The notes: generated by a model from the sequence alone, not told the origin. Positions 27,163 to 36,619 are shown, counted from the stretch's first letter. The stretch is 64,000 nt of DNA from an uncultured Paracoccaceae bacterium (GCA_947492475.1 CANLNM010000002.1:310001-374000); one strand, 5' to 3'. Numbers and translations are program-made.

Positions 27163-27960
27163 TCAGGACTGCATTTCGCGAAACGGGGTGCAGTCATCAA
27201 CCCATGAATCATCTTGGGCATAGCCAAGCGTTTCCAGCGCAGGCTGGAAACGTTCCGCATAGATTACGGCAATTTCACGGGGCAATTTGGAAACCCATTG
27301 TGCCTTGGCGCCGGAACTGACATGCAAGTTCTGGCGGTCAGATCGATCCGTTTCTTTGGCCAATCCGCCAAAAAGTGAATGATCCCAATAGGTTTGCACC
27401 GCGCGATCAATATCCAAACCTTCGATGTTAAACCGCACCAGCATGTTGCGAATGATAGAACAGTCATGATCTTCGATCAGATCTTCGTATTTCACATCCA
27501 CGGCATGGGGATGGCCATAGGGCCATTTTAGCATCTCATCCACGGTTTCGCGGTGTTTGTTTTCCATTTCAAACGCCAACCGCGACAGATCGCCGGGCAG
27601 GGCGTTCAGATGATCCTGATAGTTGTTCCCGCCCCAATCTGACCGGGTTTCGCGCAGGAATTTTTCATTCCCCAGCGGCGCAATACGGTGATAACGCATG
27701 CCTGACAGCAGCACGTCGCGCGGGTCGCGAATGATGTGCAGGAAACGCGCGTGATCCAGCGCCATCAGCTCTTTGGGAAATGTGCTGGACCAGTTGACGA
27801 TGATCTGCGGGCCGCTGGTGGCGGCTTCGGCGATCTTTTTGGTGCGGTAGCATTGCATAAACGGAATGCCCTGATCCTCTTGGATGGCGCGCCATACTTT
27901 GCGCATCCAGATCGTGCCGGTTTTGTGGTGGGTGCCGATGCAGATAAAACGTGCGTTCAT
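27163..27960 (-). CDS. PAPS-dependent sulfotransferase
   Basis: 265 residues, cytosolic-type sulfotransferase fold. The 5'-phosphosulfate loop is HHKTGTIWMRK (11-21) and the 3'-phosphate site is IIRDPRDVLLSGMRYH. It would transfer sulfate from PAPS to a hydroxyl, here most likely on a sugar, since it is translationally coupled (ATGA) to the glycosyltransferase gene upstream. It ends 2 bases from the convergent ATP-grasp gene. The acceptor is unknown. Confidence 0.88.
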   Translation of the reverse strand: MNARFICIGTHHKTGTIWMRKVWRAIQEDQGIPFMQCYRTKKIAEAATSGPQIIVNWSSTFPKELMALDHARFLHIIRDPRDVLLSGMRYHRIAPLGNEKFLRETRSDWGGNNYQDHLNALPGDLSRLAFEMENKHRETVDEMLKWPYGHPHAVDVKYEDLIEDHDCSIIRNMLVRFNIEGLDIDRAVQTYWDHSLFGGLAKETDRSDRQNLHVSSGAKAQWVSKLPREIAVIYAERFQPALETLGYAQDDSWVDDCTPFREMQS

Positions 27961-28952
27961 TCAGCGGCCTCTTTGGAACCGGGGAATACGCCTGTATCAA
28001 CAAAGTGTTTATATTCAGGCACTTCGACCTGATAGGCCAAGGCGCGGCGCGAACATTCAGCGCAGGCACGCACCAAGGCGGCCAGATCACCGTCCTGCAT
28101 CCATTCATCGACCATCGGCTGAATAGCTGCGGTTTGGATCGATGAATCTTCGTTTGCGTTCAGGTCATATTTGCCGAAATAATCCTGATCAATCCGGTCT
28201 TTGTTTTTGGAATTCGCCGTGCCGCGCAGACGTTTCAGCAGGAAATCTTCGCGCGATTTGATCGCATAATGGTTCACCTGCGCCATCGAATAACCGAGGA
28301 TGTCTTTGTTGGACCGCCAGCCTTTGATCATCAATTTTTCGGTGACGTCTTTGCCATCGCCATTGACCCATTTGGCCATGTCGGGCGTGACATCTTTGTC
28401 TTTGAACATTTTGGGACGGTGCACACCGTAGAAATCGAATTTTCCGGGCCGGAACAAGGTTTTGAACCCCCAAACCAGACCGTTTTCAGGCTCTTCAAAG
28501 GTGGACCCGCGGGTAAACCGTTCGGTGACCAATTCATCGGACATATGCGCGTGACCACATGACCCCATAAGCCGCCAATTCACCGCAATGGCGTCGGCAT
28601 CCGGGTTGGCATCGATCAGCGCATCAATCGAATGATCGCCAATTTTCACGTTCAGAAATTCATCCGCATCGACAATCAGAACCCAATCGGCGGATTTGAC
28701 CCAGTCCATTTTACCGGCACGGCTATAGGCGGCCCGCTGGGGATCCATACGCGGGCCCAGTGGATTGTCATAATGTTTGATCAATCCCATCTGATCCAAA
28801 CGGTTCAGGATCAGGTTGGTGCCATCGGTGCAATCATTTGAAAAGATGCAGAATTCTTCGATACCGATGCTTTTGTGATAGGCCAGCCATTCCAACAGGT
28901 AGGGGCCTTCGTTCTTCATAGTTGAGACGAGCACTTTGCGGCGGGGGGCCAT
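27957..28952 (-). CDS. Family 2-type glycosyltransferase (paralogue A)
   Basis: 331 residues from the ATG at 28952, where AAAGGA stands 8 bases away; an ATG 9 bases upstream overlaps the previous gene and has poorer spacing. It is of the GT2/DUF-type (Glyco_tranf_2_4) with VSTMKNEGPYLLEWLAYHK, FSNDCTDGTN and the metal site VDADEFLNVKIG. No membrane helix is seen. It is clearly related to the protein encoded at 28954-30393, sharing the order and spacing of these motifs and GWRS, LGYS/LGYD and NHYA-KS. It probably adds a sugar from a nucleotide donor to a surface or secreted glycan. Confidence 0.85.
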   Translation of the reverse strand: MAPRRKVLVSTMKNEGPYLLEWLAYHKSIGIEEFCIFSNDCTDGTNLILNRLDQMGLIKHYDNPLGPRMDPQRAAYSRAGKMDWVKSADWVLIVDADEFLNVKIGDHSIDALIDANPDADAIAVNWRLMGSCGHAHMSDELVTERFTRGSTFEEPENGLVWGFKTLFRPGKFDFYGVHRPKMFKDKDVTPDMAKWVNGDGKDVTEKLMIKGWRSNKDILGYSMAQVNHYAIKSREDFLLKRLRGTANSKNKDRIDQDYFGKYDLNANEDSSIQTAAIQPMVDEWMQDGDLAALVRACAECSRRALAYQVEVPEYKHFVDTGVFPGSKEAAE

Positions 28953-28953
28953 A

Positions 28954-30393
28954 TCAGGCATCCTTTGTTGGGGCAGGGGCTTTGGGCAGGAATCTGCCCG
29001 TGGCGGGATCTCGGGTTGGGTCGGAATTTGCGGGCTGGGATGCGGAAGGCACATCCCCCACTTGGGCTGCCAGTGCGATTTTTTGCGCCCGTTCCTGTTT
29101 CAGTGGCACGCCAAGCGCGGCTGCCTCTGGCGTGTTTATAAATGGATTGTCGTCCAAGCTGGCTTTGTTTTTGTCCTTTTTGGACATTTGATTGGCGTCC
29201 AGCTTTTCTTCTGGTTTTTCACCCGCAGCGGCCAGCAGGGCCTGCCGGGTTTCGCCCTTTTTGGCGGTTTGGGTCTGTGAAATCATCTTGGCGATGGTTT
29301 TGTCGGGCACGCCCTGGGCCTGCATTTCTTTGACCTTTTCCTGCCATTGCTTGGGCAGATGCTGAATGAACAGAACCTCATCCAGCTTATCCAGCGGGAT
29401 TTTTGACGCGTCTTTTAGCTCATTCAGCCAATGTTCATATTCACCGGTCGCATGCAGTTTCTCCATGCGCGCCTCATGAAACGCCAAAGCTTGATCTTGT
29501 AGGCGGCGCATTTCTGGATCGGCCAGAATTTGTTCCATCTTTTTGCGGGTGCCACGGGCGTGGCGCAAAACATTGGTTTCTTCTTTTTCGTTGCGATCAA
29601 ACAGCGCGAAATAGGCTTCGTTATATTTGTCGGGTTTGTTGTTCACATTACCCCGCACCCGGCGCAGCAAATAGGCCTCATAGGATTTGACCGCGTAATG
29701 GTTCAGCTCAACCAGATCATAGCCCAAGGTTGGTTTGGTCGAGCGCCATCCAGACAGGGAAAATTCATCGGGCATCGGATCGCCGGACCCGTTCAGCCAC
29801 AATTGGTCAAACATCCGTTTTGCGTTTTCCGGCAATTGCTTAGCTTTTTTGATATGCGGGCGGTGAATGCCCAATTTCATATCCTCATAGGGGCGGAACA
29901 TGGTTTTCACACCCCATCCCTTTTTGAACATATCCGGCGCGCCGTGGGTGTAGTTTTCGATCACCAACCCCGGGTTCCAGGATGTCACATCATTGGCCCC
30001 AAAAAACCGCCACGTGATGGCAATGGCATCTGCCTTGTCATCCATGCGTTCCACCAGATCCTGAATGCGGCCACGCCCCACTTTGACCGACAAAAATTCG
30101 TCGGCATCCATGGTTAGTATCCATTCGCTGTCGGTGACCTCTGGGTTTTGGGTCGCCAGTGCCAGCGCATTTGGTTGGGGTTTTTTGTCTTCGGGCACGT
30201 CATTGCGAAAATGTTTGACCCAACCCAGCTCCTCTAGGCGGATCAGCATGTCATCGGTGCCGTCACCACAATCATTGGTGTAGACGCAGATATTGTCGAA
30301 CCCGACATGTTTGTGAAACGCAACCCATTCCACCAGTGAATGACCTTCGTCTTTCATCATCGAAAGGATCGTGAACTTATGTTTGGGGCTCAT
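28954..30393 (-). CDS. Family 2-type glycosyltransferase with C-terminal extension (paralogue B)
   Basis: 479 residues. The N-terminal ~290 residues parallel paralogue A: LSMMKDEGHSLVEWVAFHK, YTNDCGDGTD, TMDADEFLSVKVG, SGWRSTKPTLGYD and NHYAVKS. The remaining ~190 residues form a charged, helical, Gln/Ala/Lys-rich extension ending in a disordered Pro/Ala tail (DPTRDPATGRFLPKAP), with no match I recognise. It is the first gene of the operon with paralogue A and the sulfotransferase. Tandem duplication followed by tail acquisition is the simplest history. Confidence 0.85.
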   Translation of the reverse strand: MSPKHKFTILSMMKDEGHSLVEWVAFHKHVGFDNICVYTNDCGDGTDDMLIRLEELGWVKHFRNDVPEDKKPQPNALALATQNPEVTDSEWILTMDADEFLSVKVGRGRIQDLVERMDDKADAIAITWRFFGANDVTSWNPGLVIENYTHGAPDMFKKGWGVKTMFRPYEDMKLGIHRPHIKKAKQLPENAKRMFDQLWLNGSGDPMPDEFSLSGWRSTKPTLGYDLVELNHYAVKSYEAYLLRRVRGNVNNKPDKYNEAYFALFDRNEKEETNVLRHARGTRKKMEQILADPEMRRLQDQALAFHEARMEKLHATGEYEHWLNELKDASKIPLDKLDEVLFIQHLPKQWQEKVKEMQAQGVPDKTIAKMISQTQTAKKGETRQALLAAAGEKPEEKLDANQMSKKDKNKASLDDNPFINTPEAAALGVPLKQERAQKIALAAQVGDVPSASQPANSDPTRDPATGRFLPKAPAPTKDA

Positions 30394-30600
30394 GCCACAC
30401 CTGTTTTTGCCTGTCGCGACTGGACCACAAAACCGATTAAGACCCGGTTAGTTTCCAATATTTTACAGTTCATTGTCGCTGTTTTAGCAACAATAGAAAC
30501 ATACGCGACAAAGGTCCAGTTTCACGGGGAAATCAACGCAGGTTTGTGCAGGAAAGCCCGGACCGTGGGATAGAAACATCATTTCAGACGTAAAACGGGC

Positions 30601-30629
30601 TTGACCCCGCGCGGTCTTGGGCTTTGTTA
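30601..30629 (+). promoter_or_regulatory. Candidate sodB promoter
   Basis: TTGACC (30601-30606) is followed after 17 bases by TTGTTA (30624-30629), 31 bases before the sodB ATG. It lies in the 267-base divergent gap with the glycosyltransferase operon, where nothing else is recognised. This is a by-eye match. Confidence 0.35.
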
Positions 30630-30660
30630 AGCGCAGAACAAATCAATCAGGAGAGTAACC

Positions 30661-31260
30661 ATGGCTTTTGAGCTTCCCGATCTTCCTTATGCCCATGATG
30701 CGCTGGCTGCCAAAGGCATGTCCGCTGAAACCATGGAATTCCACCACGATCTGCATCACAATGCCTATGTCACCAACGGCAATGCCGCCATCGCCGGCAC
30801 CGAATGGGATGGCAAATCCCTAGAAGAGATCATCGTCGGAACATATGACGCCAATTCCGTGGCGCAAAACGGCATCTTTAACAACATTTCGCAGCTGTGG
30901 AACCACAACCAGTTTTGGGAAATGATGGGGCCGGGCGACAATGCGATGCCAACAGAGCTTGAAAAAGCTTTGGTCGAAAACTTTGGGTCCGTCGCGGATT
31001 TCAAAACTGCGTTTTCTGCGGCTGGTGCGGGTCAGTTCGGGTCTGGTTGGGCTTGGCTGGTGAAAAACGCCGACGGTTCGTTGGCTGTGACCAAAACCGA
31101 AAACGGCGTGAACCCGTTGTGCTTTGGTCAAACTGCGCTGTTGGGCTGTGATGTTTGGGAACATTCCTACTACATCGATTTCCGTAACAAACGTCCTGTT
31201 TACCTGACCAACTTCTTGGACAATCTGGTTAACTGGGAAAATGTTGCATCCCGGATGTAA
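30661..31260 (+). CDS. sodB: Superoxide dismutase, Fe type
   Basis: 199 residues. The metal ligands sit in MEFHHDLHHNAYV, NNISQLWNHNQFW and DVWEHSYYIDFRN. Glutamine in NNISQ, before the WNH motif, is the position that marks iron SODs, so Fe is the likely metal, although cambialistic use cannot be excluded. Cytoplasmic, no signal peptide. CAGGAGAG precedes the ATG and a good terminator follows, so it is probably monocistronic. Confidence 0.96.
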   Translation: MAFELPDLPYAHDALAAKGMSAETMEFHHDLHHNAYVTNGNAAIAGTEWDGKSLEEIIVGTYDANSVAQNGIFNNISQLWNHNQFWEMMGPGDNAMPTELEKALVENFGSVADFKTAFSAAGAGQFGSGWAWLVKNADGSLAVTKTENGVNPLCFGQTALLGCDVWEHSYYIDFRNKRPVYLTNFLDNLVNWENVASRM

Positions 31261-31281
31261 TCGACCCTGAAGGATCGATTG

Positions 31282-31309
31282 AAACGGCGTCCTTTGGGGC
31301 GCCGTTTTT
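31282..31309 (+). terminator. Intrinsic terminator of sodB
   Basis: AAACGGCG (31282-31289) pairs with CGCCGTTT (31300-31307), followed by a T-run. It begins 22 bases after the sodB stop and just before the end of the convergent gene. Confidence 0.85.
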
Positions 31310-31316
31310 GTTTGGA

Positions 31317-32072
31317 CTAGCCGGGAAATATTTCGCTCATCTGCGCGTCAAAACTGGCCCAGCTGATCGATGCGGCATTGCCTGCATAGCCGTGATAGTG
31401 GGATCGCCCGGTCGAATTGGGCAGCCCCGCCCAGATTTTCGCCAGATTGTTCATAAATTCATGTCGGCCCATATCGCCGCGATTGGCGGCGTGAAATCCC
31501 GCCTCTGCCAATAGGATATCGGCCAGTTGATCCTGCACATGCGGACTAAAACGGGTGCTGGGCGGCAGGCCCAATTCATTCACCAACCGTCGCAACGTTG
31601 CCGGGATAAATTGATACCGACCAATGGCATGGGGTTGCCCCGGTGTGTCGTCAATCCATTGATAAATTTCACCAATTGTCATGTTGGTTGGTCGATCAGC
31701 GGGGCGGCGTGTTGCCCCGTGTTGAACCGCATCATACCCGTTTCGCCGGGATTCAGCCTGACCGATGATATGACGCAGCCGCTGCACAGCGGATGAATTA
31801 AGGCCGATTGGCATCGCCGCACTGGCCAATTCAATCCGATCTGGGCTGGGCGCAAATAAACTGTTGCCACTGCGCCCGGCAAACAGGCTGGGCGCGCGTT
31901 GTAGACCCGTGTCAGAGGGGGCGGCGTTTGCTCCGATCTGCACCAAAGCAGAGCGATGCGACGCAAAGGTATTGTCTTGCAGCAGGCTCACAGCCTCAGC
32001 CGAGCAGGCATAGGGCGCCATCACACTAAAACAGAATACGGCCACATCCTGCAGCCATCGGGAAAAGGGCAT
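31317..32072 (-). CDS. Exported lysozyme-like (muramidase-fold) protein
   Basis: 251 residues from the ATG at 32072 (GAGG upstream), which gives a signal peptide with cleavage near MAPYACSA-EAV; a longer frame adds 53 non-signal residues. After an Ala/Ser-rich linker, the C-terminal ~150 residues read as a lysozyme-like domain: IIGQAESRRNGYDAVQHG with a candidate catalytic Glu, a TIGEIYQWI helix, and HAIGRYQFIPATLRRLV, as in phage-type and SLT muramidases. It would cut peptidoglycan in the periplasm. No holin or phage gene is nearby, so it looks like a resident cell-wall enzyme. Confidence 0.7.
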   Translation of the reverse strand: MPFSRWLQDVAVFCFSVMAPYACSAEAVSLLQDNTFASHRSALVQIGANAAPSDTGLQRAPSLFAGRSGNSLFAPSPDRIELASAAMPIGLNSSAVQRLRHIIGQAESRRNGYDAVQHGATRRPADRPTNMTIGEIYQWIDDTPGQPHAIGRYQFIPATLRRLVNELGLPPSTRFSPHVQDQLADILLAEAGFHAANRGDMGRHEFMNNLAKIWAGLPNSTGRSHYHGYAGNAASISWASFDAQMSEIFPG

Positions 32073-32271
32073 TCTGACCTCATTTACATTCACGATCTGA
32101 GGCAGAGATTGTGGTAAATTTCTTGATATTTCGTTGCGCCGCATTGTGAATTTCTGCCGGCAGTCCAAAGTCGGCGATTTGGGGTGCGCACCGGATGGAC
32201 AAGTGTGCACACATATGAAACGGTCGTTCAATTGACAGCGTTTGAGCTATCGATCCAATCTGGAAAAAACA

Positions 32272-33141
32272 ATGAACGAACCGATCAAAGGCATCGCAGC
32301 CATGGGGCTGGCCTGTGTCATCTGGGGCCTGTCGCCCTTGTTTTATGCGTTGCTGAAACATATGCCGCCCATGGATATTTTGGCCCATCGGACGGTGTGG
32401 TCTTTGGTCTTTTTTCTGATTGTTTTGCTGCTGCAGCGCCGGGTGCGTGCGTTGTTTTCTGCGTTAAAACCGGGGCGATCCCTGTGGATGATCGCAGCGG
32501 CCTCTATCCTGATTTCTGTGAATTGGTTTGGGTTTATCTATTCGATTCAGGTCGGTCGCGCACTCGAAGCATCATTAGGGTATTACATATTCCCACTGGC
32601 CGCGGTGGCGCTGGGACGGCTTGTGCTGGGTGAATTATTATCGTTTTTCCAATGGGTTGCTGTTGGCATCGCGGTCCTTGCCGTGATCGTTTTGACCGTC
32701 GGATTGGGGGTCGCGCCATGGATTGCACTTCATTTGGCAATCACTTTTGGGCTTTATGGATTGTTGAAAAAGCAGCTGGAAATAGGGCCAATGGTGTCCG
32801 TCGCCGCCGAAGTGGCACTGCTCTTGCCTCTGGCGGTTTTTTGGTTGTTGGGCTGGGGGCAATCGGGGGGTGTGGACCCCACGACATTTGGGCTTTTGGT
32901 TTTGTCTGGTCCGTTGACAGGGGGGCCATTGATGTTGATGTCCTTTGCCGCCAAACGGGTGCGCCTGTCGACCATTGGCGTTGTGCAATACCTTAATCCA
33001 ACGCTACAATTTGCCTGTGCGGCGATTGTGTTTGCCGAAACGATCACGCGCTGGCACATGATCGCATTCCCGATGATCTGGCTGGCCCTGGCGATCTATT
33101 CCGGCGCGACCGTGATCCAGGATCGACGCAACCGCGCCTAG
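32272..33141 (+). CDS. rarD: RarD-type EamA-family permease
   Basis: 289 residues with ten predicted membrane helices. It has the RarD signature near the N-terminus (CVIWGLSPLFYALLKHMPPMDILAHRTVWS) and the NWFGFIYSIQVGRALEASLGYYI segment. RarD proteins are drug/metabolite-superfamily exporters, first noted for chloramphenicol sensitivity, with unclear physiological substrate. The start is the ATG at 32272; upstream in-frame codons lack a ribosome site. Its stop overlaps the stop of the convergent LOG gene. Confidence 0.88.
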   Translation: MNEPIKGIAAMGLACVIWGLSPLFYALLKHMPPMDILAHRTVWSLVFFLIVLLLQRRVRALFSALKPGRSLWMIAAASILISVNWFGFIYSIQVGRALEASLGYYIFPLAAVALGRLVLGELLSFFQWVAVGIAVLAVIVLTVGLGVAPWIALHLAITFGLYGLLKKQLEIGPMVSVAAEVALLLPLAVFWLLGWGQSGGVDPTTFGLLVLSGPLTGGPLMLMSFAAKRVRLSTIGVVQYLNPTLQFACAAIVFAETITRWHMIAFPMIWLALAIYSGATVIQDRRNRA

Positions 33142-33698
33142 GCGTCTAACTGGGTTTTCAATTCTGTCGTCAGGGTCGCAACATCTGGCACAGATGTGAC
33201 AAAATCCAAAATAGAAGCCTCAGCGAAGCCCTGATCAATGACGTGATCCATCAAGGCAAACAGCGGATCCCAATACCCATTGGTGTTCAGCACCATAATC
33301 GGTTTGTCGTGCAATCCCAGTTGCCGCCACGTGAGGATCTCAAAAAACTCATCCAATGATCCGGCCCCGCCGGGCAGAACCACAATCGCATCCGCGTTCA
33401 TATACATGACCTTTTTGCGCTCATGCATGTTTTCGGTGACGATAAATGTGTCCAGATCGGTTTTCCCGACTTCCCATTTTTTCAAATGTTCCGGGATCAC
33501 CCCAAAGGTTGCCGCCCCAGCCGATTGCGCCGCATTGGCCACAGCCCCCATCAGCCCAACGTCTCCGGCGCCATAGACCAATCGCCAGCTCTGGGCGGCC
33601 AGCATTGCACCGACGGCTTTGGCATCCGCCTCATAAGTGGGATCAACCCCACTACGTGAGCCACAATAGACACAAATCGAAAGGAATTTAGGGGACAT
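33138..33698 (-). CDS. LOG-family protein (cytokinin riboside 5'-monophosphate phosphoribohydrolase-like)
   Basis: 186 residues from the ATG at 33698. It contains VYCGSRSG, VYGAGDVGLMGAVA and the LOG signature MHERKKVMYMNADAIVVLPGGAGSLDEFFE (PGGxGTxxE type with Ser for Thr). LOG proteins hydrolyse nucleoside 5'-monophosphates to base plus ribose 5-phosphate. The frame stays open for another 960 bases upstream, but that part overlaps the divergent LysM gene antisense and is not coding. Confidence 0.9.
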   Translation of the reverse strand: MSPKFLSICVYCGSRSGVDPTYEADAKAVGAMLAAQSWRLVYGAGDVGLMGAVANAAQSAGAATFGVIPEHLKKWEVGKTDLDTFIVTENMHERKKVMYMNADAIVVLPGGAGSLDEFFEILTWRQLGLHDKPIMVLNTNGYWDPLFALMDHVIDQGFAEASILDFVTSVPDVATLTTELKTQLDA

Positions 33699-33842
33699 GG
33701 TCACTCTCTGTGCTAGGAACGCATTGGTGTTTTGACCGCTCATACCCTGATTGTTAGGATCGCTCAACTTGGATGAGGTGTCATTTTCCATCAAAGGCTG
33801 GGGAGCCGGGAAATCACACATGGGGAAAAAGACAGGGATGGC

Positions 33843-35354
33843 ATGGCGCATAATGTAATCTGGCAATATCTGGCGGGGGGCGTATTGGCAGGGGGGGCTG
33901 TGGTCGCAACCGTGGCATTTATCGGCGCACCTGACCCAAGCGGTCCGGCACCCGAAGCAGATCAGGCCGCGGGTGAGCCGGCGCAGATGCCGGTAGAAAC
34001 GGATAGCGGGTCCAACACTGAAACCGCTGTCATCGCAGCGACCGTGCAAGAGAACGCAGCGCCGCCCGCCGCACAAGAAGAGCCAGAAACCAGCCCGCCA
34101 GAGCCGACACCTGTCGCGCCTGAAATTGTGGCCCCGCAATTTACGACAATCCGGATAGAACCAGACGGCAATTCCATCATTGCCGGGTCCGCGACGCCGG
34201 ATCAGGACGTGGCCATTTTGGTCGCACGTCAGGAAATTGCCCGGATTTCTGCGGATGCAAATGGTCAGTTTGTGGCCTTGTTTGACATTTCCCCATCCGA
34301 CCAACCCCGAGGCATGCAATTGCTGACCGATCCGGACGGGGCTGCGGTGTTGTCCGCAGAAATTTATCTGATCGAACCGTTTGGTGTCACACCGCCGCCA
34401 ATTGAGCCACAGACAGAGGCAACCGATCAGAATTCCGAACAGGTCGCAGCTGCGACCATCACGGATGATGCTGATGAACCCGAGGTGAACAATGCCACAG
34501 AAGAGACTGAAGTAATTACGGAAATGGCCGATGATGTTGCCGCCGACGTCACTGAACCTGATGGGGACATCGCCACGATCACGGAACCTGAAACACCTGT
34601 CATAGCCGACCAACAACTGGCCGCTATTGTTCCAAATGCCGATCCCCCTGAGCCTGCTCAACCTGCAGTATCAACGGATCTGGATCAAACGGAGGACCAG
34701 CAGGTTGCAGAACCTACGATAGAGAATGAGATCGTCCAAAACGTGCCCCCCGAAACAGAGGTGGATACCGCCCCTGACCCCGTGACTGAACCAGATGCGC
34801 CTGCAATATTGGCCGCGGATGCGGACGGGGTGCGCGTTGTGCAACCCAGCGGTGCCAGCCCTGATGTCATGTCAAATGTCGCTTTGGACACAATCACTTA
34901 TGACCCATCTGGCGACGTGTCACTGGCGGGGCGCGCCCAGAGCGAAGGCTTTGTTCAGGTCTATTTGGATAACACTCCGATCACCACATCCCGCATCAAT
35001 CAGGACGGTCGCTGGCGCACGGACCTACCCCAAGTGGATACCGGTGTTTACACGTTGCGCGTCGATGAAATCGCCACAGACGGGACCGTGGTCAGTCGGA
35101 TTGAAACACCGTTTTTACGCGAAGAGGCCGAAACCGTCGCCGAAGTGATGGCCCAAGACGTGCAAAACGAGGATTTTCAGGTGGCGGTGCGCACCGTTCA
35201 ACCCGGCAATACGCTCTGGGCGATTGCACGGGATCAATATGGGGACGGCGTCATGTATGTGCATGTCTTTGAGGCAAATCGCGATCTTATAAGGGACGCC
35301 GATTTAATCTATCCAGGGCAGATTTTCCGCTTGCCTGAAATGGATGATAAGTGA
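33843..35354 (+). CDS. Membrane-anchored LysM peptidoglycan-binding protein
   Basis: 503 residues. An N-terminal membrane anchor (about 8-27) is followed by a long acidic, Pro/Glu/Thr-rich spacer, probably unstructured and spanning the periplasm. Two Ig-like beta segments are recognisable (FTTIRIEPDGNSIIAGSA onward and DTITYDPSGDVSLAGRA onward), and a single C-terminal LysM domain (VQPGNTLWAIARDQYGDG to PGQIFRLPE) binds peptidoglycan. No catalytic domain is present. Proteins of this layout are common in Rhodobacterales with no assigned function. The exported LRR protein follows 65 bases later. Confidence 0.85.
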   Translation: MAHNVIWQYLAGGVLAGGAVVATVAFIGAPDPSGPAPEADQAAGEPAQMPVETDSGSNTETAVIAATVQENAAPPAAQEEPETSPPEPTPVAPEIVAPQFTTIRIEPDGNSIIAGSATPDQDVAILVARQEIARISADANGQFVALFDISPSDQPRGMQLLTDPDGAAVLSAEIYLIEPFGVTPPPIEPQTEATDQNSEQVAAATITDDADEPEVNNATEETEVITEMADDVAADVTEPDGDIATITEPETPVIADQQLAAIVPNADPPEPAQPAVSTDLDQTEDQQVAEPTIENEIVQNVPPETEVDTAPDPVTEPDAPAILAADADGVRVVQPSGASPDVMSNVALDTITYDPSGDVSLAGRAQSEGFVQVYLDNTPITTSRINQDGRWRTDLPQVDTGVYTLRVDEIATDGTVVSRIETPFLREEAETVAEVMAQDVQNEDFQVAVRTVQPGNTLWAIARDQYGDGVMYVHVFEANRDLIRDADLIYPGQIFRLPEMDDK

Positions 35355-35419
35355 TTTGACGGGGTTCAAAGTCCACCCATTCACGGGATGGATCAACCCC
35401 AACGTAAAAGGTGCCGATT

Positions 35420-36619
35420 GTGAAAAAACTCTTAGCTATTGCCCTGTCATTTGGCGTGTCCTGTACAGAAGTTCCCCCCACATTCGCACAAGAAGATTGC
35501 ATTCAGATCGGCACGGAATGCTTTGATTCTGATGCAAAATTTGCGCGCATCAAACTAACCGATCAATCGATGTCCCTAGACAATCTGGCGCAATTGGAAC
35601 AGGTCGAACATCTGACATTGCAATGGCAGGGAACGCTTGGGAATGGTGTCGATCTGTCACCGCTTGGTGATCTAAAACGTTTGATCAGTGTGACCTTTGA
35701 TGGCGCTGATCAACTCGATTTTTCCAGTTTGGATGGCATGGCTGCGCAAAACATTATTTTGTCAGGCGTCGCAACGTTGAATGCGTCACAATTGGGCGAC
35801 ATCGATGGGCTGCGCAATCTAAGTCTGATGAACATTGACACCATTGACGGCCTGCAACTTGCGACATTGCCAAACCTAGAGGCGCTGACGCTGATCAATA
35901 TGCCGCTGGACAATTTGCAAGGCGTTGAACAGATGCGCAACCTAACGGGGTTTGCGCTTGGCGGGACACAGGTGACGGACCTGTCACCTTTGGCGGGTTT
36001 GGACATTCGTCAATTGACCCTGCGCGGTGAGGGGCTCTTGGATTTGTCGCCCTTGTCCCAAGCGACAAATTTGACCCATCTGACATTGAATTCCAGCCAA
36101 TTTCAAAATCTTAACGGGCTAAATCCCGGCGCGTCACTGGTGATGTTTTCAGCCCAAAACGCACAATTGACTGACATTCAGGCATTGTCAGGCGCGACCA
36201 ATCTGGAACGGTTCAATGTAAAAGGCGCGATGATCCGGGACATCAACCCATTGTCCGGATTACGCCACATGCAGGAAATGGACCTGCGGGAAACGGCGAT
36301 CACCGATATATCGGCATTGCGTCACATGACCCGGCTCGAAAAATTGTGGATCACAGACAGCCAAATCGCTGATCTGGAACCGCTTTCTGGTTTGGATAAG
36401 GTCGAAATGCTGAGCATGTCTCGTATCCCAGCAACCGATATATCCCCACTGGCACAGATGAAGTCGGTCGAAGTTTTGTGGGTAAATGACCATAATATCA
36501 ATGACCTATCGCCGTTATTGGACATGCCTGCCTTAACGGCGGTGCGGATTGACGACGAACAATTGGTGATGCGGGCAGGATTACCGGCCTATCTAGACGC
36601 GCGTTCTGTGCAAGAATGA
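35420..36619 (+). CDS. Exported leucine-rich-repeat protein, internalin-type repeats
   Basis: 399 residues from the GTG at 35420 (AAGG 8 bases upstream; a GTG 9 bases earlier is the alternative). A signal peptide KKLLAIALSFGVSC... ends near FAQ-EDC. The rest is a run of ~22-residue repeats with the internalin-like pattern L-x-x-L-x-x-L-x-L-x-x-(T/A)-x-I-x-D-I-x-x-L, for example TAITDISALRHMTRLEKLWI and SQIADLEPLSGLDKVEMLSM. There is no membrane anchor, LPXTG or enzymatic domain, so it is probably periplasmic or secreted and mediates protein contacts. It may be co-transcribed with the LysM gene and the ABC exporter. Confidence 0.82.
   Translation: MKKLLAIALSFGVSCTEVPPTFAQEDCIQIGTECFDSDAKFARIKLTDQSMSLDNLAQLEQVEHLTLQWQGTLGNGVDLSPLGDLKRLISVTFDGADQLDFSSLDGMAAQNIILSGVATLNASQLGDIDGLRNLSLMNIDTIDGLQLATLPNLEALTLINMPLDNLQGVEQMRNLTGFALGGTQVTDLSPLAGLDIRQLTLRGEGLLDLSPLSQATNLTHLTLNSSQFQNLNGLNPGASLVMFSAQNAQLTDIQALSGATNLERFNVKGAMIRDINPLSGLRHMQEMDLRETAITDISALRHMTRLEKLWITDSQIADLEPLSGLDKVEMLSMSRIPATDISPLAQMKSVEVLWVNDHNINDLSPLLDMPALTAVRIDDEQLVMRAGLPAYLDARSVQE

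Noticed and set aside
33699-34661. Upstream extension of the LOG open frame to 507 residues.
   Set aside because: The extension is antisense to the LysM gene, reads as low-quality Arg/Cys/Gly-rich protein, and the family starts at MSPKFLSICVYCGS.
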